DNA of 64,000 bases from the NCBI RefSeq assembly GCF_009725165.1, contig NZ_WNZW01000001.1:1302001-1366000 (forward strand), given 5' to 3'. The stretch is from Paenibacillus woosongensis (GTDB lineage: Bacteria; Bacillota; Bacilli; Paenibacillales; Paenibacillaceae). Below are positions 8,370 to 17,900 of this stretch, piece by piece. Position numbers and translations under genes: made by a program. Every line of letters starts with the position of its first letter. Positions within the stretch are counted from its first letter, which is position 1. The notes under the pieces are model-generated. The model saw only the letters and a program-made list of their open reading frames with translations. It was not told the DNA's origin and did no database searches.

Positions 8370-10597
8370 GGAATTACATCCTCCCAGACCTGCTTCAGCT
8401 CGCTTACCGGTCTAGCCAGCACGGAGCGGGCATTCACAGAAATCTCCAGTTTGTCGCCTGTGACTTGACCGATCTTTTGAACCGGAACGCCGTAGGACGC
8501 GATCAATTGCTCAAGCTCAGCAGCCTTGTCTGGCGCAGCCGATAACAAGATGCGGGATTGCGATTCGCTGAATAGAGCAAAGTCAGGACGAAGCTCTGTC
8601 GCAAAATCGACTTTCGCGCCTAGGCCGCCGCTGATGCAAGATTCGGCCAGAGCTACGGCCAGACCGCCCTCGGACAAGTCGTGAGCTGATTGCACAAGGC
8701 CTTTCTGAATCGCGGCCAGTACGCCGTCCAGTAATTTTTTCTCTACATTCAGATCCAGCGCCGGCGGACGTCCTTCTGTCACACCATGAACTACTGCCTG
8801 GAACTCGCTGCCGCCCAGTTCAGCGAAAGTATCGCCGAGCAGGAATACGACATCGCCCTCAGCCTTGAAGCCCTGAGTTGTAATGTGATCTGTATCGTGC
8901 ACAAGACCGACCATACCGACGACAGGCGTCGGATAAATAGCGCCTTTGGCATTCTCGTTGTACAAGCTGACGTTACCGCCGATGACCGGCGCATTCAGCA
9001 CGCGGCAGGCTTCGGCCATGCCGTCAACCGCTTTTTCCATCTGCCAGAAAATATCCGGCTTCTCCGGGCTTCCGAAGTTCAGGTTATCCGTAATTGCCAG
9101 CGGCTCGGCTCCCGAGCAAACGACGTTGCGCGCCGCTTCGCTGACCGCGATGCGTCCGCCCACTTCCGGATCCAGGTACACGAACCGTCCATTGCAGTCG
9201 GTCGTCATGGCCAGTCCCTTGCGCGTGCCGCGAATCGTGACGACCGCCGCGTCAGAACCCGGCTGAACCGCCGTGCTGGTGCGAACCATGTAATCGTATT
9301 GGTTATATACCCACGCTTTGCTCGCTACAGAAGGAGAGGACAATACTTTGTCCAGCGCACCGTTCAAATCCGTAACTTCGGCATAGCGCTGCGTATCTAC
9401 ATTTGCATTTTCTTCATAGTAAGCCGGTACAGCGGATGGCTTGTTGTAAATCGGGCATTCGTCGACAAGCGCCGTCACCGGCATATCGCCCACGACCTCT
9501 CCATTGTGGATCAGTCTGAGGCGTCCGTCGTCGGTCACTTTACCGACTTTGGCGCAGATTACGCCCCAACGCTCGAAAATTTCCATCGCCTGAGCTTCAT
9601 CCTTCGGCTCCACGACGAACAGCATACGCTCTTGAGATTCGGAGAGCATCATTTCATAAGCCGTCATGCCTTCTTCGCGCTGTGGAACCTCATCCAGGTA
9701 CAGCTCCAGGCCGTTCCCAGCCTTACTTGCCATCTCCGCACTGGAGCAGGTCAGTCCTGCCGCGCCCATGTCCTGAATACCAAGCACGATGCCGGAATCG
9801 ATCAGTTCGAGACAGGCTTCCATAACCAGCTTCTCCATGAATGGATCGCCGACCTGGACGGCTGTCCGTTTCGATTCAGACTCTTCCGTCAGCTCCTCGG
9901 ATGCGAAGGTTGCCCCGTGGATGCCGTCGCGGCCTGTTGGAGGACCCACGTAGAATACCGGGTTGCCTACGCCTTTCGCTACGCCGCGCTGGATTTTGTC
10001 ATGATCGATCAGACCTACGCACATTGCGTTAACAAGCGGATTGCCTTCATATGCTTCATCGAACACCACTTCGCCGCCAACGGTCGGAATGCCGATGCAG
10101 TTGCCGTAGCCCGCGATCCCGGAGACGACATGCTCGAACAAGTATTTCACGCGATCGCTTTCCAGCTTGCCGAAGCGCAGGGAATTCAGTAACGCCACCG
10201 GTCTTGCGCCCATCGAGAAAATATCGCGAATAATGCCGCCTACGCCTGTCGCCGCGCCTTGGTAAGGCTCTACTGCGGAAGGGTGGTTATGGCTTTCGAT
10301 TTTGAAGACGACCGCCTGGTTGTCGCCGATATCCACGATGCCGGCGCCTTCGCCCGGCCCCATCAGGACGCGTGGTCCGTCGGTCGGGAATCTGCGAAGC
10401 AGCGGTTTGGAATTTTTATAGGCACAGTGCTCGGACCACATGACGCTGAATACGCCAATTTCGGTGTAGTTCGGTTTACGCCCCAGAAATCCGCAGATCA
10501 GCTCGTACTCACTGTCGGACACACCCATTTGTTTGTAAATTTGCTGTTCAGCGATTTGCTCTGCATTTGGTTCCTTAGCGGACACTTGCTGACTCAT
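8354..10597 (-). CDS. purL: FGAM synthase, synthetase subunit
   Basis: Large subunit of the three-part FGAM synthase (PurLQS), converting FGAR to FGAM with ammonia from PurQ. 747 aa, the small (Gram-positive/archaeal) PurL type rather than the ~1300-aa proteobacterial fusion. Signatures include [17 protein letters not shown] near 48, the [23 protein letters not shown]/metal loop, and [16 protein letters not shown] in the second half. The start has GGAGGGATCGGC before the ATG and overlaps the purQ end by 23 bp. Confidence 0.98.
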   Translation of the reverse strand: MSQQVSAKEPNAEQIAEQQIYKQMGVSDSEYELICGFLGRKPNYTEIGVFSVMWSEHCAYKNSKPLLRRFPTDGPRVLMGPGEGAGIVDIGDNQAVVFKIESHNHPSAVEPYQGAATGVGGIIRDIFSMGARPVALLNSLRFGKLESDRVKYLFEHVVSGIAGYGNCIGIPTVGGEVVFDEAYEGNPLVNAMCVGLIDHDKIQRGVAKGVGNPVFYVGPPTGRDGIHGATFASEELTEESESKRTAVQVGDPFMEKLVMEACLELIDSGIVLGIQDMGAAGLTCSSAEMASKAGNGLELYLDEVPQREEGMTAYEMMLSESQERMLFVVEPKDEAQAMEIFERWGVICAKVGKVTDDGRLRLIHNGEVVGDMPVTALVDECPIYNKPSAVPAYYEENANVDTQRYAEVTDLNGALDKVLSSPSVASKAWVYNQYDYMVRTSTAVQPGSDAAVVTIRGTRKGLAMTTDCNGRFVYLDPEVGGRIAVSEAARNVVCSGAEPLAITDNLNFGSPEKPDIFWQMEKAVDGMAEACRVLNAPVIGGNVSLYNENAKGAIYPTPVVGMVGLVHDTDHITTQGFKAEGDVVFLLGDTFAELGGSEFQAVVHGVTEGRPPALDLNVEKKLLDGVLAAIQKGLVQSAHDLSEGGLAVALAESCISGGLGAKVDFATELRPDFALFSESQSRILLSAAPDKAAELEQLIASYGVPVQKIGQVTGDKLEISVNARSVLARPVSELKQVWEDVIPCLMQ

Positions 10598-11264
10598 GCC
10601 GATCCCTCCAAGCCTTTAATATCGATGTAAACATGCGTTTTCCGTCCTCAGACCCCAGCAGGCTGTCCACCGCACGCTCAGGGTGCGGCATCATGCCGAC
10701 GACGTTGCCGCGTTCATTGGAGACTCCCGCAATGTCGTCTACGGAACCATTTGGATTATCTACATAACGGAAAATAATTTGATTGTTCGCCTTCAATTGC
10801 GCGTGCGTCTCTTCATCACAATAGTAGTTCCCCTCGCCATGAGCGATCGGAATATGAATCTCCTCGCCCTTCTGGTATTGGGACGTGAACGGATTGTCGT
10901 TGTTCTCTACGCGAAGAACGGTATCATGGCAGCGGAATTTCAGCGTCGTGTTGCGGCGCAGCGTGCCTGGCAGCAGCCCCGCCTCGGTCAGAATCTGAAA
11001 TCCGTTGCAGATGCCAAGAATATATTTACCTTGTTCGGCGGCTTTCGCGACCTCGGCCATCACCGGAGCAAATCTCGCAATCGCTCCGCAGCGCAGATAG
11101 TCGCCGTAAGAGAATCCGCCCGGAACTAGGATGCAATCATAAGCGGAAAGATCTGTGGCGGTATGCCACACATAATCGACTGGCTCGCCTAATGTGTCTT
11201 CAACGGCTTTGTAGCAGTCGATGTCACAGTTGGAACCGGGAAATACGAGTACTGCGAATTTCAT
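10575..11264 (-). CDS. purQ: FGAM synthase, glutaminase subunit
   Basis: Class I glutamine amidotransferase feeding ammonia to PurL. 229 aa. The nucleophile is C86 in [10 protein letters not shown]; the His-Glu pair is in [10 protein letters not shown] near the C-terminus; the oxyanion region is [17 protein letters not shown]. It sits three bases after the purS stop and overlaps purL, the expected S-Q-L order for a stoichiometric complex. Confidence 0.98.
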   Translation of the reverse strand: MKFAVLVFPGSNCDIDCYKAVEDTLGEPVDYVWHTATDLSAYDCILVPGGFSYGDYLRCGAIARFAPVMAEVAKAAEQGKYILGICNGFQILTEAGLLPGTLRRNTTLKFRCHDTVLRVENNDNPFTSQYQKGEEIHIPIAHGEGNYYCDEETHAQLKANNQIIFRYVDNPNGSVDDIAGVSNERGNVVGMMPHPERAVDSLLGSEDGKRMFTSILKAWRDRHESASVR

Positions 11265-11267
11265 GGA

Positions 11268-11513
11268 TTAGCCCTCCAATTCAAAGCGGTAATCTTCAAC
11301 GACCGTGTTGGCCAGCAGCTTTTCGCACATTTCTTTGACGCGGGCTTCCGCCTCGTTGCGGTCATTTGTATCGAGCTGCAGCTCCAGATATTTACCGATG
11401 CGGACACTTTCAACCTCTGCAAATCCCATGGAATGCAGTGCACCTTGAACGGCAACCCCTTGCGGATCAAGTACGCTTTGCTTGATGGTGACATAAACGG
11501 ACGCTTTAATCAT
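11268..11513 (-). CDS. purS: FGAM synthase, PurS subunit
   Basis: The small structural subunit that lets PurQ and PurL assemble. 81 aa, standard length: MIKASVYVTIKQSVLDPQGV then VRIGKYLELQL and a C-terminal helix. It is the first gene after the purC-purS spacer. Upstream on the minus strand GGAGG lies 12 nt and GAGG 4 nt from the ATG. Confidence 0.97.
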   Translation of the reverse strand: MIKASVYVTIKQSVLDPQGVAVQGALHSMGFAEVESVRIGKYLELQLDTNDRNEAEARVKEMCEKLLANTVVEDYRFELEG

Positions 11514-11561
11514 ATTCCTCGTGTTCCTCCTAAAAAATAATAATGAATGATCATAGTTATG

Positions 11562-11624
11562 GTGCTGCTGGTATTACTAGTGTTGCTGGTTTTGCTAATA
11601 TTGCTAGTGTTGCTAGTGCTGCTA
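11562..11624. repeat. Seven imperfect 9-bp tandem units between purC and purS
   Basis: Seven consecutive 9-mers on the plus strand with consensus GTRTTGCTA: GTGCTGCTG, GTATTACTA, GTGTTGCTG, GTTTTGCTA, ATATTGCTA, GTGTTGCTA, GTGCTGCTA. The array sits in the 154-bp purC-purS spacer, the widest gap in the first half of the operon. It is transcribed in the operon mRNA and does not belong to a plausible gene. Confidence 0.85.
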
Positions 11625-11667
11625 TATATAGTGAAAGCATTGCTGCTTTACTCCCGTTAAGAATACT

Positions 11668-12567
11668 TCAAAATAACCGCTCGCCCGTCAGGCGGGCATA
11701 AATGTCAAGGTAACGCCGGGCCGTCTCTTCAACGACCGAAGGGGGCAATGGCGCCGGCTTGCTGTTCTTGTCCCAGCCGGAGCCAGCCAAATAAGTTCGT
11801 ACAGGCTCTTTATCCATGCTGTCGATATCCGTGTCGAGCGCGTAATTTTCCTTGGCCCAGAAGCGCGCGGCGTCCGGGGTGAAAATTTCGTCGATCAGGA
11901 TCAACCCGCCGTCCACGGTGCCGAATTCCAGCTTGCAGTCCGCGAGGATGATTCCCCGCTCATCGCAATACCGGCGCGCGAACTCGTACAATTCGAGGCT
12001 CCGGCTGCGCAGCTGCTCTGCCAGATCCGCTCCGACCAGCCCCGCCATCTGTTCAAAGGAAATATCCTCGTCATGGCCCACGTCGTTCTTTGCAGCAGGC
12101 GTAAAAATCGGCTCCGGCAGCTTGGCGTTCTTCCGCAGACCTTCCGGCAGCTTCGTGCCGTTGATCTCGCCGGTTGCTTCATACTGCCTCCAGCCGCTGC
12201 CCGTTACGTAACCGCGCACAACGCATTCAATAGGAATCCGCTCCGCCCTCCGGGCCACCATAATCCGGTCCTTCAGCAGGTGCTTGTGCTCCGGCTTCAC
12301 CGCATCGCCAAGACCGTCTATATCGGTATGGATGACGTGATTGCCAATCAGTCCGCCGGTTAGCGAGAACCAATGGGCGCTTAAGCGGTTGAGCACATTG
12401 CCCTTGTCCGGCACGGCCGGCTCGAGCACGTAATCGAAAGCGGAAATGCGATCCGTCACCACGATCAGGAAGTGCTCTCCCAAATCGTACAGCTCGCGGA
12501 CTTTGCCTTTATACAGCAGCGGCGCATTCACCAGCTCCACTGCGGTTGAAATTGCTTGTGATGCCAT
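11668..12567 (-). CDS. purC: SAICAR synthetase
   Basis: ATP-dependent addition of aspartate to CAIR. 299 aa, longer than the ~240-aa Bacillus subtilis form; it resembles the longer class that also contains the fungal enzymes. Motifs: LLYKGKVRELYDLG (ATP loop), TDRISAFDYVLEPAVPDKG, PIECVVRGYVTGSGW, and ILADCKLEFG with LIDEIFTPDAARFW (substrate/Mg site). ATG preceded by AAGGGGGCTGG. It follows purB after 26 bp. Confidence 0.96.
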   Translation of the reverse strand: MASQAISTAVELVNAPLLYKGKVRELYDLGEHFLIVVTDRISAFDYVLEPAVPDKGNVLNRLSAHWFSLTGGLIGNHVIHTDIDGLGDAVKPEHKHLLKDRIMVARRAERIPIECVVRGYVTGSGWRQYEATGEINGTKLPEGLRKNAKLPEPIFTPAAKNDVGHDEDISFEQMAGLVGADLAEQLRSRSLELYEFARRYCDERGIILADCKLEFGTVDGGLILIDEIFTPDAARFWAKENYALDTDIDSMDKEPVRTYLAGSGWDKNSKPAPLPPSVVEETARRYLDIYARLTGERLF

Positions 12568-12593
12568 TGTTCCAGCCCCCTTCCGCTTCGTAG

Positions 12594-13892
12594 TTATTCA
12601 GACAATCCGAGTTTGCGGAAAATCGTGTCTACATGCTTCAAATGCCAGGACGGATCAAAAGCATCCTCAATATCTTCTTTGCTTAGGACGGCCGTAATTT
12701 CCGGCGTCTCCTCAATCAGCTCGCGGAACTGGCGCTGCGTCTCCCAGGCCTGCATCGCCCGGGGCTGAACCGTATCGTAAGCCTGCTCGCGGCTGAAGCC
12801 TTTGTCGATCAGCTTCGTCATGACGCGTCCGGAGAACGGAACGCCGAACGTGCGGCTCATGTTGCGCTTCATGTTCTCCGGGAACACCGTCAGATTTTTC
12901 ACGATATTGCCGAAGCGGTTCAGCATGTAATTGAGCAGCATCGTCGCATCCGGCAGAATGACGCGCTCGACCGAGGAATGCGAGATGTCGCGCTCATGCC
13001 ACAGCGTCACGTTCTCGTAAGCGGACACCATATGGCCGCGGATGACGCGGGACAAGCCGGAAATGTTCTCGCTGCCGATCGGGTTGCGCTTGTGCGGCAT
13101 CGCTGAGGAGCCCTTTTGGCCTTTGGCGAAGGCTTCCTCGACCTCCCGGAACTCGCTCTTCTGCAGAGCACGGATTTCGGTCGCAAATTTATCGAGCGAG
13201 GTCGCGATCAGCGCCAGCGTCGCCATGTATTCGGCATGGCGGTCGCGCTGCAGCGTCTGCGTCGAAATCGGCGCCGGCTTCGTGCCCAGCTTCTTGCAGA
13301 CGTATTCCTCGACGAACGGATCGATGTTCGCGTAGGTGCCAACGGCGCCGGAGATTTTGCCGAACTGAACGCCGTCCGCGGCCCTGCGGAACCGCTCCAG
13401 GTTCCGTTTCATTTCCTCATGCCACAGGGCCATCTTCAGGCCGAACGTCGTCGGCTCCGCATGTACGCCATGGGTACGGCCCATCATCGGCGTCTCCTTG
13501 TAGGCAATAGCTTTTTCACGGAGGATTTCGATGAAGTTCACAATATCCTGTTCCAGAATCTCATTGGCTTGTTTCAGCAGATAACCTAGAGCGGTATCGA
13601 CGACGTCCGTCGAAGTGAGACCGTAATGCACCCATTTGCGCTCTGCTCCCAGGCTTTCCGATACGGCGCGGGTAAATGCGATCACATCATGGCGGGTCTC
13701 CTGCTCGATTTCGTAAATGCGGTCCATATCGAAGGAGGCATTCTGACGCAGCAGTGCTGCGTCCTCTTTCGGAATAACCCCGAGTTCAGCCCAAGCCTCG
13801 CACGCGCAGATTTCCACTTCCAGCCACGCTTTGAACTTGTTCTCCTCGGTCCAGATCGCTCTCATTTCGGGTCTGCTGTAACGTTCGATCAT
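12594..13892 (-). CDS. purB: Adenylosuccinate lyase
   Basis: Cleaves fumarate from SAICAR and from adenylosuccinate. 432 aa, as in Bacillus. Begins [20 protein letters not shown]. The fumarase/ASL superfamily signature [19 protein letters not shown] lies near 263-281, and [14 protein letters not shown] and [16 protein letters not shown] carry the catalytic histidines. The start at 13892 is preferred over an upstream in-frame TTG because GGAGG sits 11 nt before it. It overlaps purK by 4 bp (ATGA). Confidence 0.98.
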   Translation of the reverse strand: MIERYSRPEMRAIWTEENKFKAWLEVEICACEAWAELGVIPKEDAALLRQNASFDMDRIYEIEQETRHDVIAFTRAVSESLGAERKWVHYGLTSTDVVDTALGYLLKQANEILEQDIVNFIEILREKAIAYKETPMMGRTHGVHAEPTTFGLKMALWHEEMKRNLERFRRAADGVQFGKISGAVGTYANIDPFVEEYVCKKLGTKPAPISTQTLQRDRHAEYMATLALIATSLDKFATEIRALQKSEFREVEEAFAKGQKGSSAMPHKRNPIGSENISGLSRVIRGHMVSAYENVTLWHERDISHSSVERVILPDATMLLNYMLNRFGNIVKNLTVFPENMKRNMSRTFGVPFSGRVMTKLIDKGFSREQAYDTVQPRAMQAWETQRQFRELIEETPEITAVLSKEDIEDAFDPSWHLKHVDTIFRKLGLSE

Positions 13893-15142
13893 ATGAGTTG
13901 ATTCCTCCAAATTGTAGTTTGCTGTATAAAATCAACCGCGTCCTGAACATCGCTGCACAGCACGTTGACATGTCCCATTTTGCGTTTGGCGGCCGATCCG
14001 GCCTTGCCGTACAAATGCACCTTTGGCACAACATTCGCCAATCCGGTGCTGCCTGCTTCAACTTCGCCCCAGCGTCCCGTCGCCGCGGCTTCCGTTACGG
14101 CTTCGACATGCTCGCCAAGCACATTCACCATAACGACCGGCGTGAGCAGCTTCGCCTCGCCAAGCGGCAAATTGCAGACCGCCCGGACATGCTGCTCGAA
14201 TTGCGACGTCGTGCAGGCCTCCATTGTATAATGGCCCGAATTATGCGGGCGCGGCGCCAGCTCGTTCACGTAGATCCGTCCGTCCCCGGTCAGGAACATC
14301 TCGACGGCGAGGAGGCCGACGGCTTCCATCGACTCCGCAATCCGTGAAGCGAGACGTTCCGCTTCGCGCTGTACTTCCTGATCGATTCTCGCCGGCACGA
14401 TGGAGGCATGCAGAATATTATCGACGTGAATATTCTCCGCTACCGGGAATGTTCGGATTTCGCCGCGCGGGCTGCGGGCTGCAATGACTGATAATTCCTT
14501 CACGAAGGGAATGAATTGCTCCAGCACGAGCTCGGTGCCCGCTTTGCTCAGCTCAGCATAAGCAGGGCCGATCTCCGCTTCCGAGCGGATCACCCATTGG
14601 CCTTTGCCGTCGTAGCCGCCGGTTGCCGTCTTCAGCACGCTAGGGATGCCCAGCCGCGCTACGGCCTCGCGCAGCTCCTGCTCGCTGCCGATCTCCGCGT
14701 AGGGAGCCACCGCCGCTCCCGCCGCTTCAACGGCCCGCTTCTCGCGCAGGCGATGCTGCGTCGTATAGAGCAGCCGGCTGCCCTGCGGCACATGCGACAG
14801 CTCCTCAAGCAGCGCTGCCACACCTGCGTCTACGTTCTCGAATTCGTACGTGATGACGTCCGACCGCTCGGCCAGCTTCTTCGCCGCCCCCTGATCGTCG
14901 TAACCGGCGACGATCTGCTCGGCTACTTGTCCGCATGGCGACAACGGTGTCGGATCGAGTGTGACGAACCGGTATCCGAGGTTCGTTCCGGCCAGCGTCA
15001 TCATCCGCCCCAGCTGTCCGCCGCCAAGCACGCCGATCGTTGAGCCCGGCGGGATTACTTTTTCCAAGCGCTTGGACTGCTCAGATCCATGAATCTCGCC
15101 CTTAGGCTGAGCGCCATTTCCTGTGTGAGGGGTCTGATTCAT
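13889..15142 (-). CDS. purK: N5-carboxyaminoimidazole ribonucleotide synthase
   Basis: ATP-dependent carboxylation of AIR to N5-CAIR, the substrate of PurE. 417 aa, an ATP-grasp protein: [20 protein letters not shown] (N-domain), [15 protein letters not shown] (ATP-binding glycine loop), [19 protein letters not shown] (metal/phosphate site). A ~34-residue hydrophilic extension precedes the first strand, longer than usual; a start further in cannot be excluded, but the TAATG junction with purE supports the ATG at 15142. Confidence 0.96.
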   Translation of the reverse strand: MNQTPHTGNGAQPKGEIHGSEQSKRLEKVIPPGSTIGVLGGGQLGRMMTLAGTNLGYRFVTLDPTPLSPCGQVAEQIVAGYDDQGAAKKLAERSDVITYEFENVDAGVAALLEELSHVPQGSRLLYTTQHRLREKRAVEAAGAAVAPYAEIGSEQELREAVARLGIPSVLKTATGGYDGKGQWVIRSEAEIGPAYAELSKAGTELVLEQFIPFVKELSVIAARSPRGEIRTFPVAENIHVDNILHASIVPARIDQEVQREAERLASRIAESMEAVGLLAVEMFLTGDGRIYVNELAPRPHNSGHYTMEACTTSQFEQHVRAVCNLPLGEAKLLTPVVMVNVLGEHVEAVTEAAATGRWGEVEAGSTGLANVVPKVHLYGKAGSAAKRKMGHVNVLCSDVQDAVDFIQQTTIWRNQLI

Positions 15143-15645
15143 TACTTGATCTCCCCCAGGTCAGCCGAACTGGCCAGCACTTCTTCGCGGATCCGATCGC
15201 GGCGCTCCTGTACACGGGACGCCACTTCCGAATCGAATGCCCCAATCATTTGCGCCGCCAGCAATCCGGCGTTAATCGCGCCAGCTTTGCCGATAGCCAC
15301 CGTTGCCACCGGAATTCCGCCCGGCATTTGTACGATGGAGAGCAAGGAGTCGAGTCCGTTCAAAGCGGCCGATTTCACTGGCACGCCAATTACGGGAAGC
15401 ACCGTCTTCGACGCGACCATCCCCGGCAAATGCGCTGCTCCTCCGGCACCGGCGATAATGACCTTCAATCCGCGGCCTGCCGCCTGCTCCGCGAACTCGA
15501 ACATCAAGTCCGGCGTGCGATGTGCGGATACCACCTGCTTCTCATAAGGTATTTGAAGCTCCTCCAAAACGGCGCAAGCATGGGACATCGTCTCCCAATC
15601 CGATGTGCTGCCCATGATTACTGCCACCTGTGCCTGTGCTGACAT
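15142..15645 (-). CDS. purE: N5-carboxyaminoimidazole ribonucleotide mutase
   Basis: Class I PurE: rearranges N5-CAIR to CAIR. 167 aa. [20 protein letters not shown] carries the phosphate-binding [16 protein letters not shown] has the catalytic His; [15 protein letters not shown] is the third loop. The ATG at 15645 has GGAGTGGGACGAGGC upstream; a longer reading frame through the leader is rejected because it crosses the terminator and riboswitch region. First gene of the operon, overlapping purK by one base. Confidence 0.97.
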   Translation of the reverse strand: MSAQAQVAVIMGSTSDWETMSHACAVLEELQIPYEKQVVSAHRTPDLMFEFAEQAAGRGLKVIIAGAGGAAHLPGMVASKTVLPVIGVPVKSAALNGLDSLLSIVQMPGGIPVATVAIGKAGAINAGLLAAQMIGAFDSEVASRVQERRDRIREEVLASSADLGEIK

Positions 15646-15743
15646 GCCTCGTCCCACTCCTTCAATCAAATATTTGCTTACTTCTAACTGGTCATTTTCT
15701 ATGCGTATATTCCCTCTTGCTCCGGCTAAGCAGCTAAGCCCAT

Positions 15744-15795
15744 TAAAAAAGTCCGGAGCATTCTGGAAATAACAAGTATTTACAGATTCCCGGAC
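15744..15795 (-). terminator. Leader attenuator terminator of the pur operon
   Basis: On the minus strand GTCCGG and CCGGAC close a hairpin with an inner arm pair (AATCTGTAAATA with TATTTCCAGAAT, two mismatches), followed by six T. It lies between the riboswitch aptamer and purE and is the expected expression platform. Confidence 0.85.
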
Positions 15796-15820
15796 CACGA
15801 GTGAACACACCCTATTACAG

Positions 15821-15895
15821 GTTTGCCTGATATTGCAGAATGAATGTGATTCTGGTACGACTGTGTTCCTCTAAGAGTCGATTCTGCAATCAAAC
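15821..15895 (-). ncRNA. Large stem-loop between the riboswitch aptamer and the terminator
   Basis: A perfect 10-bp stem ATTGCAGAAT/ATTCTGCAAT (15832-15841 with 15881-15890) is extended outward by CAAAC/GTTTG and contains an inner CGACT/AGTCG stem. The whole ~75-nt structure fills the stretch between aptamer and terminator. It is not part of the purine aptamer fold, and its role is unknown. Confidence 0.6.
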
Positions 15896-15944
15896 TTAGA
15901 AAGAGCCTCCTATTGCATCTACCGGCTTCCTTCTGGTGTATTCG

Positions 15945-16011
15945 CTCGTAGTCCGAAAATTTACGGTTTTCAGGTAGAGACTTCCGGGCCATATCCCCGG
16001 ATTTATACGAG
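15945..16011 (-). ncRNA. Purine riboswitch, guanine class
   Basis: The minus strand from 16011 to 15945 reads as a full purine aptamer. P1 is CTCGTA.../TACGAG. The conserved core GATATGGCCCGGAAGTCTCTACC (split here as GATATGG, GAAGTCTCTACC), AACCGTAAAT and GGACTACGAG are all present. The J3/1 specificity base is C (GACTACG, not GATTATG), which predicts guanine/hypoxanthine rather than adenine. Guanine binding would favour the downstream terminator and lower expression of the whole pur operon. Confidence 0.93.
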
Positions 16012-16022
16012 TTCAATCATTT

Positions 16023-16040
16023 GACGGCTTCTTCGCCGTC
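16023..16040 (-). other. Short hairpin at the 5' end of the pur leader
   Basis: Perfect 6-bp stem GACGGC/GCCGTC with a 6-nt loop, placed about where transcription should start (7-8 nt after the -10) and before the aptamer. Such 5'-terminal hairpins can protect mRNA from decay; that function is inferred. Confidence 0.5.
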
Positions 16041-16047
16041 CTCTATC

Positions 16048-16077
16048 AGTGTAACAATCCCGGATAGCTCATGTCAA
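16048..16077 (-). promoter_or_regulatory. pur operon promoter
   Basis: Minus strand: TTGACA (16072-16077), 18-bp spacer, TACACT (16048-16053), giving a start near 16041. The -35 is a perfect sigma-A box. The PurR-type operator lies immediately upstream. Confidence 0.75.
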
Positions 16078-16080
16078 CTC

Positions 16081-16124
16081 AAACACGAACATTAATAATA
16101 TCGTTAAAGAGAATGTTCGTTTTT
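16081..16124. promoter_or_regulatory. PurBox operator pair
   Basis: Two inverted 13-bp elements, AAACACGAACATT (16081-16093) and the reverse complement of AAAAACGAACATT (16112-16124), are separated by 18 bp. They match the Bacillus PurR PurBox (AWWWCCGAACWWT, pairs spaced 16-18 bp) at all but one or two positions and sit just upstream of the -35. Together with the riboswitch this gives dual control, by PurR/PRPP at initiation and by guanine at elongation. Confidence 0.88.
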
Positions 16125-16246
16125 TGGCATTGTCCATCAAGTTGGATGCGAATTGCTGGATGGACTTGTCCCTTATTCCCCTTGGATAGTTACGTGACGG
16201 GATTCGCGTACTCCCGTATTTAAGCCCCGTTGGTATATTTGTCATC

Positions 16247-16433
16247 GCTAACGGATGGGAGAAACGCTATTTGCCCTTTTTAGTGAAGTTAAATACGCTA
16301 ACGGATACAGAGGGCCTTAATAACCGTAAACCCTGCACGATAATTGAACTTTTTAGCATATAGCGTCCCCTGTAACCGTTAGCTTCACAAATCTCTGCAT
16401 TTTTGCCAAATAGCGCCTCTTATATCCGTTAGC
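16247..16433. repeat. Four copies of a ~27-bp repeat, two direct and two inverted
   Basis: A unit approximating GCTAACGGATA then AGRGG then CGCTATTTG occurs at 16247-16273 and 16297-16320 in plus orientation (the second ends in a variant) and at 16355-16382 and 16407-16433 in minus orientation. The pairs face each other and could form a large cruciform. No gene is seen from 16125 to 16917. Confidence 0.75.
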
Positions 16434-16456
16434 ACCGAGCAGTTGAGCATTGAGTT

Positions 16457-16561
16457 GAGCACCAAGCACCAAGCACCAAGCACCAAGCACCGAGCACCAA
16501 GCACCGAGCACCAAGCACCAAGCATCGAGCACCAAGCATCGAGCACCAAGTATCAAGCATC
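16457..16561. repeat. Heptanucleotide tandem array, 15 units
   Basis: Fifteen consecutive 7-bp units, consensus RAGCACC (aagcacc/gagcacc with aagcatc, aagtatc variants at the right end). Open frames across it on both strands encode only low-complexity peptides and are not genes. From the array to 16872 nothing else was recognised. A probable variable-number tandem repeat. Confidence 0.9.
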
Positions 16562-16872
16562 AGGGCCACTGTCAAACGTTAGTGTCCACTGCACGCGAAA
16601 CCAGCAACTAACAGACTTCAAAGTACACTTGGCTCTAAAGCCGGAATCTTTTTCGACTGCGATCAGCACACAGCACACCACCCCCAGCATGCGCCTCTTA
16701 TTTGCAAAATCCTCATACCCGCGCACCTTACGCCGGCCACCGTGCGCTGGGAGCTTCACGCGGTGCCCCACCATAACGCGATATTGCATTGCAATCCCGT
16801 TCGTCCGCCCCACAGTCCGCTAGCCCCACAACCGCATAACCCTTGTTTGCCTTCCCCAAACGCCAGCTACAC

Positions 16873-16907
16873 AAAAAAGAGTGCCCCTACCTCTAAGGAC
16901 ACTCTTC
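16873..16907 (-). terminator. Terminator of the universal stress protein gene
   Basis: Minus strand AAGAGTGTCC and GGGGCACTCTT form the stem (two mismatches) with a following T-run (six T), ten bases beyond the stop codon at 16918. Confidence 0.85.
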
Positions 16908-16917
16908 CATAACATGC

Positions 16918-17352
16918 TTATTTAATAACCAGCACAGGCACCCGGGCATGCTGAACAACGTTATGACTGACGCTGCCGAGCACGAATTCGCGGATTCCTC
17001 CGAGGCCGCGGCTGCCGATGATGATAACATCGTTATTGTGCTTATTCGCATAATCAAGAATAACTTCCGCGGGCGCTCCCTGAATCAGTTCGACCTTGCC
17101 TTTCACGCCTGCGGCCTGCAGGCGGTTCCTTGCTTCCTCCGCCGTCTTCTCCGCCAGTTCATAGAAATCCTGGTTCACGGAAGCTGGTACGGGGGCGTAT
17201 CCCTCCGCCACATAGAAACGCGGAAAGTCAAACACATGCACTACTTCGAGGGTAGCCTCCGGCGATAATTTCACCAGTTCAATCGCTTTATCCAGCGCCT
17301 TGGTAGCCGCCTTTGAACCATCATAAGCTGCAACGATTTTGTTAAATAACAT
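16918..17352 (-). CDS. Universal stress protein, UspA family
   Basis: A 144-aa single USP domain. It opens MLFNKIVAAYDGSKAATKAL, and the C-terminal ATP-binding signature G-x2-G-x9-G-(S/T) is intact as GSRGLGGIREFVLGSVSHNV, so it is probably an ATP-binding USP. It acts in the cytoplasm in stress or starvation survival; no specific substrate can be named. Monocistronic, with its own terminator; GGAGAGG is upstream of the ATG. Confidence 0.9.
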   Translation of the reverse strand: MLFNKIVAAYDGSKAATKALDKAIELVKLSPEATLEVVHVFDFPRFYVAEGYAPVPASVNQDFYELAEKTAEEARNRLQAAGVKGKVELIQGAPAEVILDYANKHNNDVIIIGSRGLGGIREFVLGSVSHNVVQHARVPVLVIK

Positions 17353-17434
17353 AAGTCAGCACCTCTCCTTGTCTAGTTAATAATTACAAGTGAAGCGAGA
17401 TCGTGCAATAAACTCTACTTAAATTAAATAACCC

Positions 17435-17698
17435 TTAGAATAAAAAATAACCCAGCAGCACCGCATTCAGCAACAGCAACAGCGGAATGCCGACCCGGAA
17501 GCTGGCATGCTTCGTTTTGTGCCGCTTCACGTTCATGGCCGTCAGCACACCGAGCGAACCCCCGATGGCTGCCAAGAGAAACAATGTCCGCTCAGGAATC
17601 CGATCGCGCCTCTGACGGGCACGGCGCTTATCGTCGGCCATCACTAGGTACGAAACTACATTAATGATAAGAAACCAGAGCAGCAGCCCGGATCTCAT
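17435..17698 (-). CDS. DUF1294 membrane protein, 87 aa
   Basis: MRSGLLLWFLIINVVSYLVM is a first membrane helix. A basic cytoplasmic loop (DDKRRARQRRDRIPERTL) and the family motif LLAAIGGSLGVLTAMNVKRHKTKH follow, then a last helix (VGIPLLLLLNAVLLGYF). This is the standard DUF1294/YsdA pattern; function unknown. The ATG at 17698 has GGTGAGC just upstream; the long in-frame upstream extension crosses a terminator and is excluded. Confidence 0.85.
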   Translation of the reverse strand: MRSGLLLWFLIINVVSYLVMADDKRRARQRRDRIPERTLFLLAAIGGSLGVLTAMNVKRHKTKHASFRVGIPLLLLLNAVLLGYFLF

Positions 17699-17775
17699 GC
17701 TCACCGCCCCCATCTTCGTCCGACTTTGGCAACTTGTTTCCCTTACCTCTATTATAACGCTAACCGAATAAATAC

Positions 17776-17799
17776 AAAAGGCTCCCTCTAGGGGAGCCC
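17776..17799 (-). terminator. Terminator below the topB/43-aa gene unit
   Basis: Minus strand GGCTCCC/GGGAGCC with a 5-nt loop and TTTTGTATTT. It separates the 43-aa gene from the DUF1294 gene. Confidence 0.8.
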
Positions 17800-17900
17800 T
17801 GCTTAAGCTTATGTGACTGCTCGTATAGAAAAGCTGCGAAACTGTTTTGATGGAAAGACTGCTGCATGTTTGCAAGAAAACAACCAGCTCCACATCCGCT

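Noticed and set aside
16353-16823. Open frames on both strands across the heptamer array
   Set aside because: They encode only the tandem repeat and low-complexity sequence, without ribosome binding sites.
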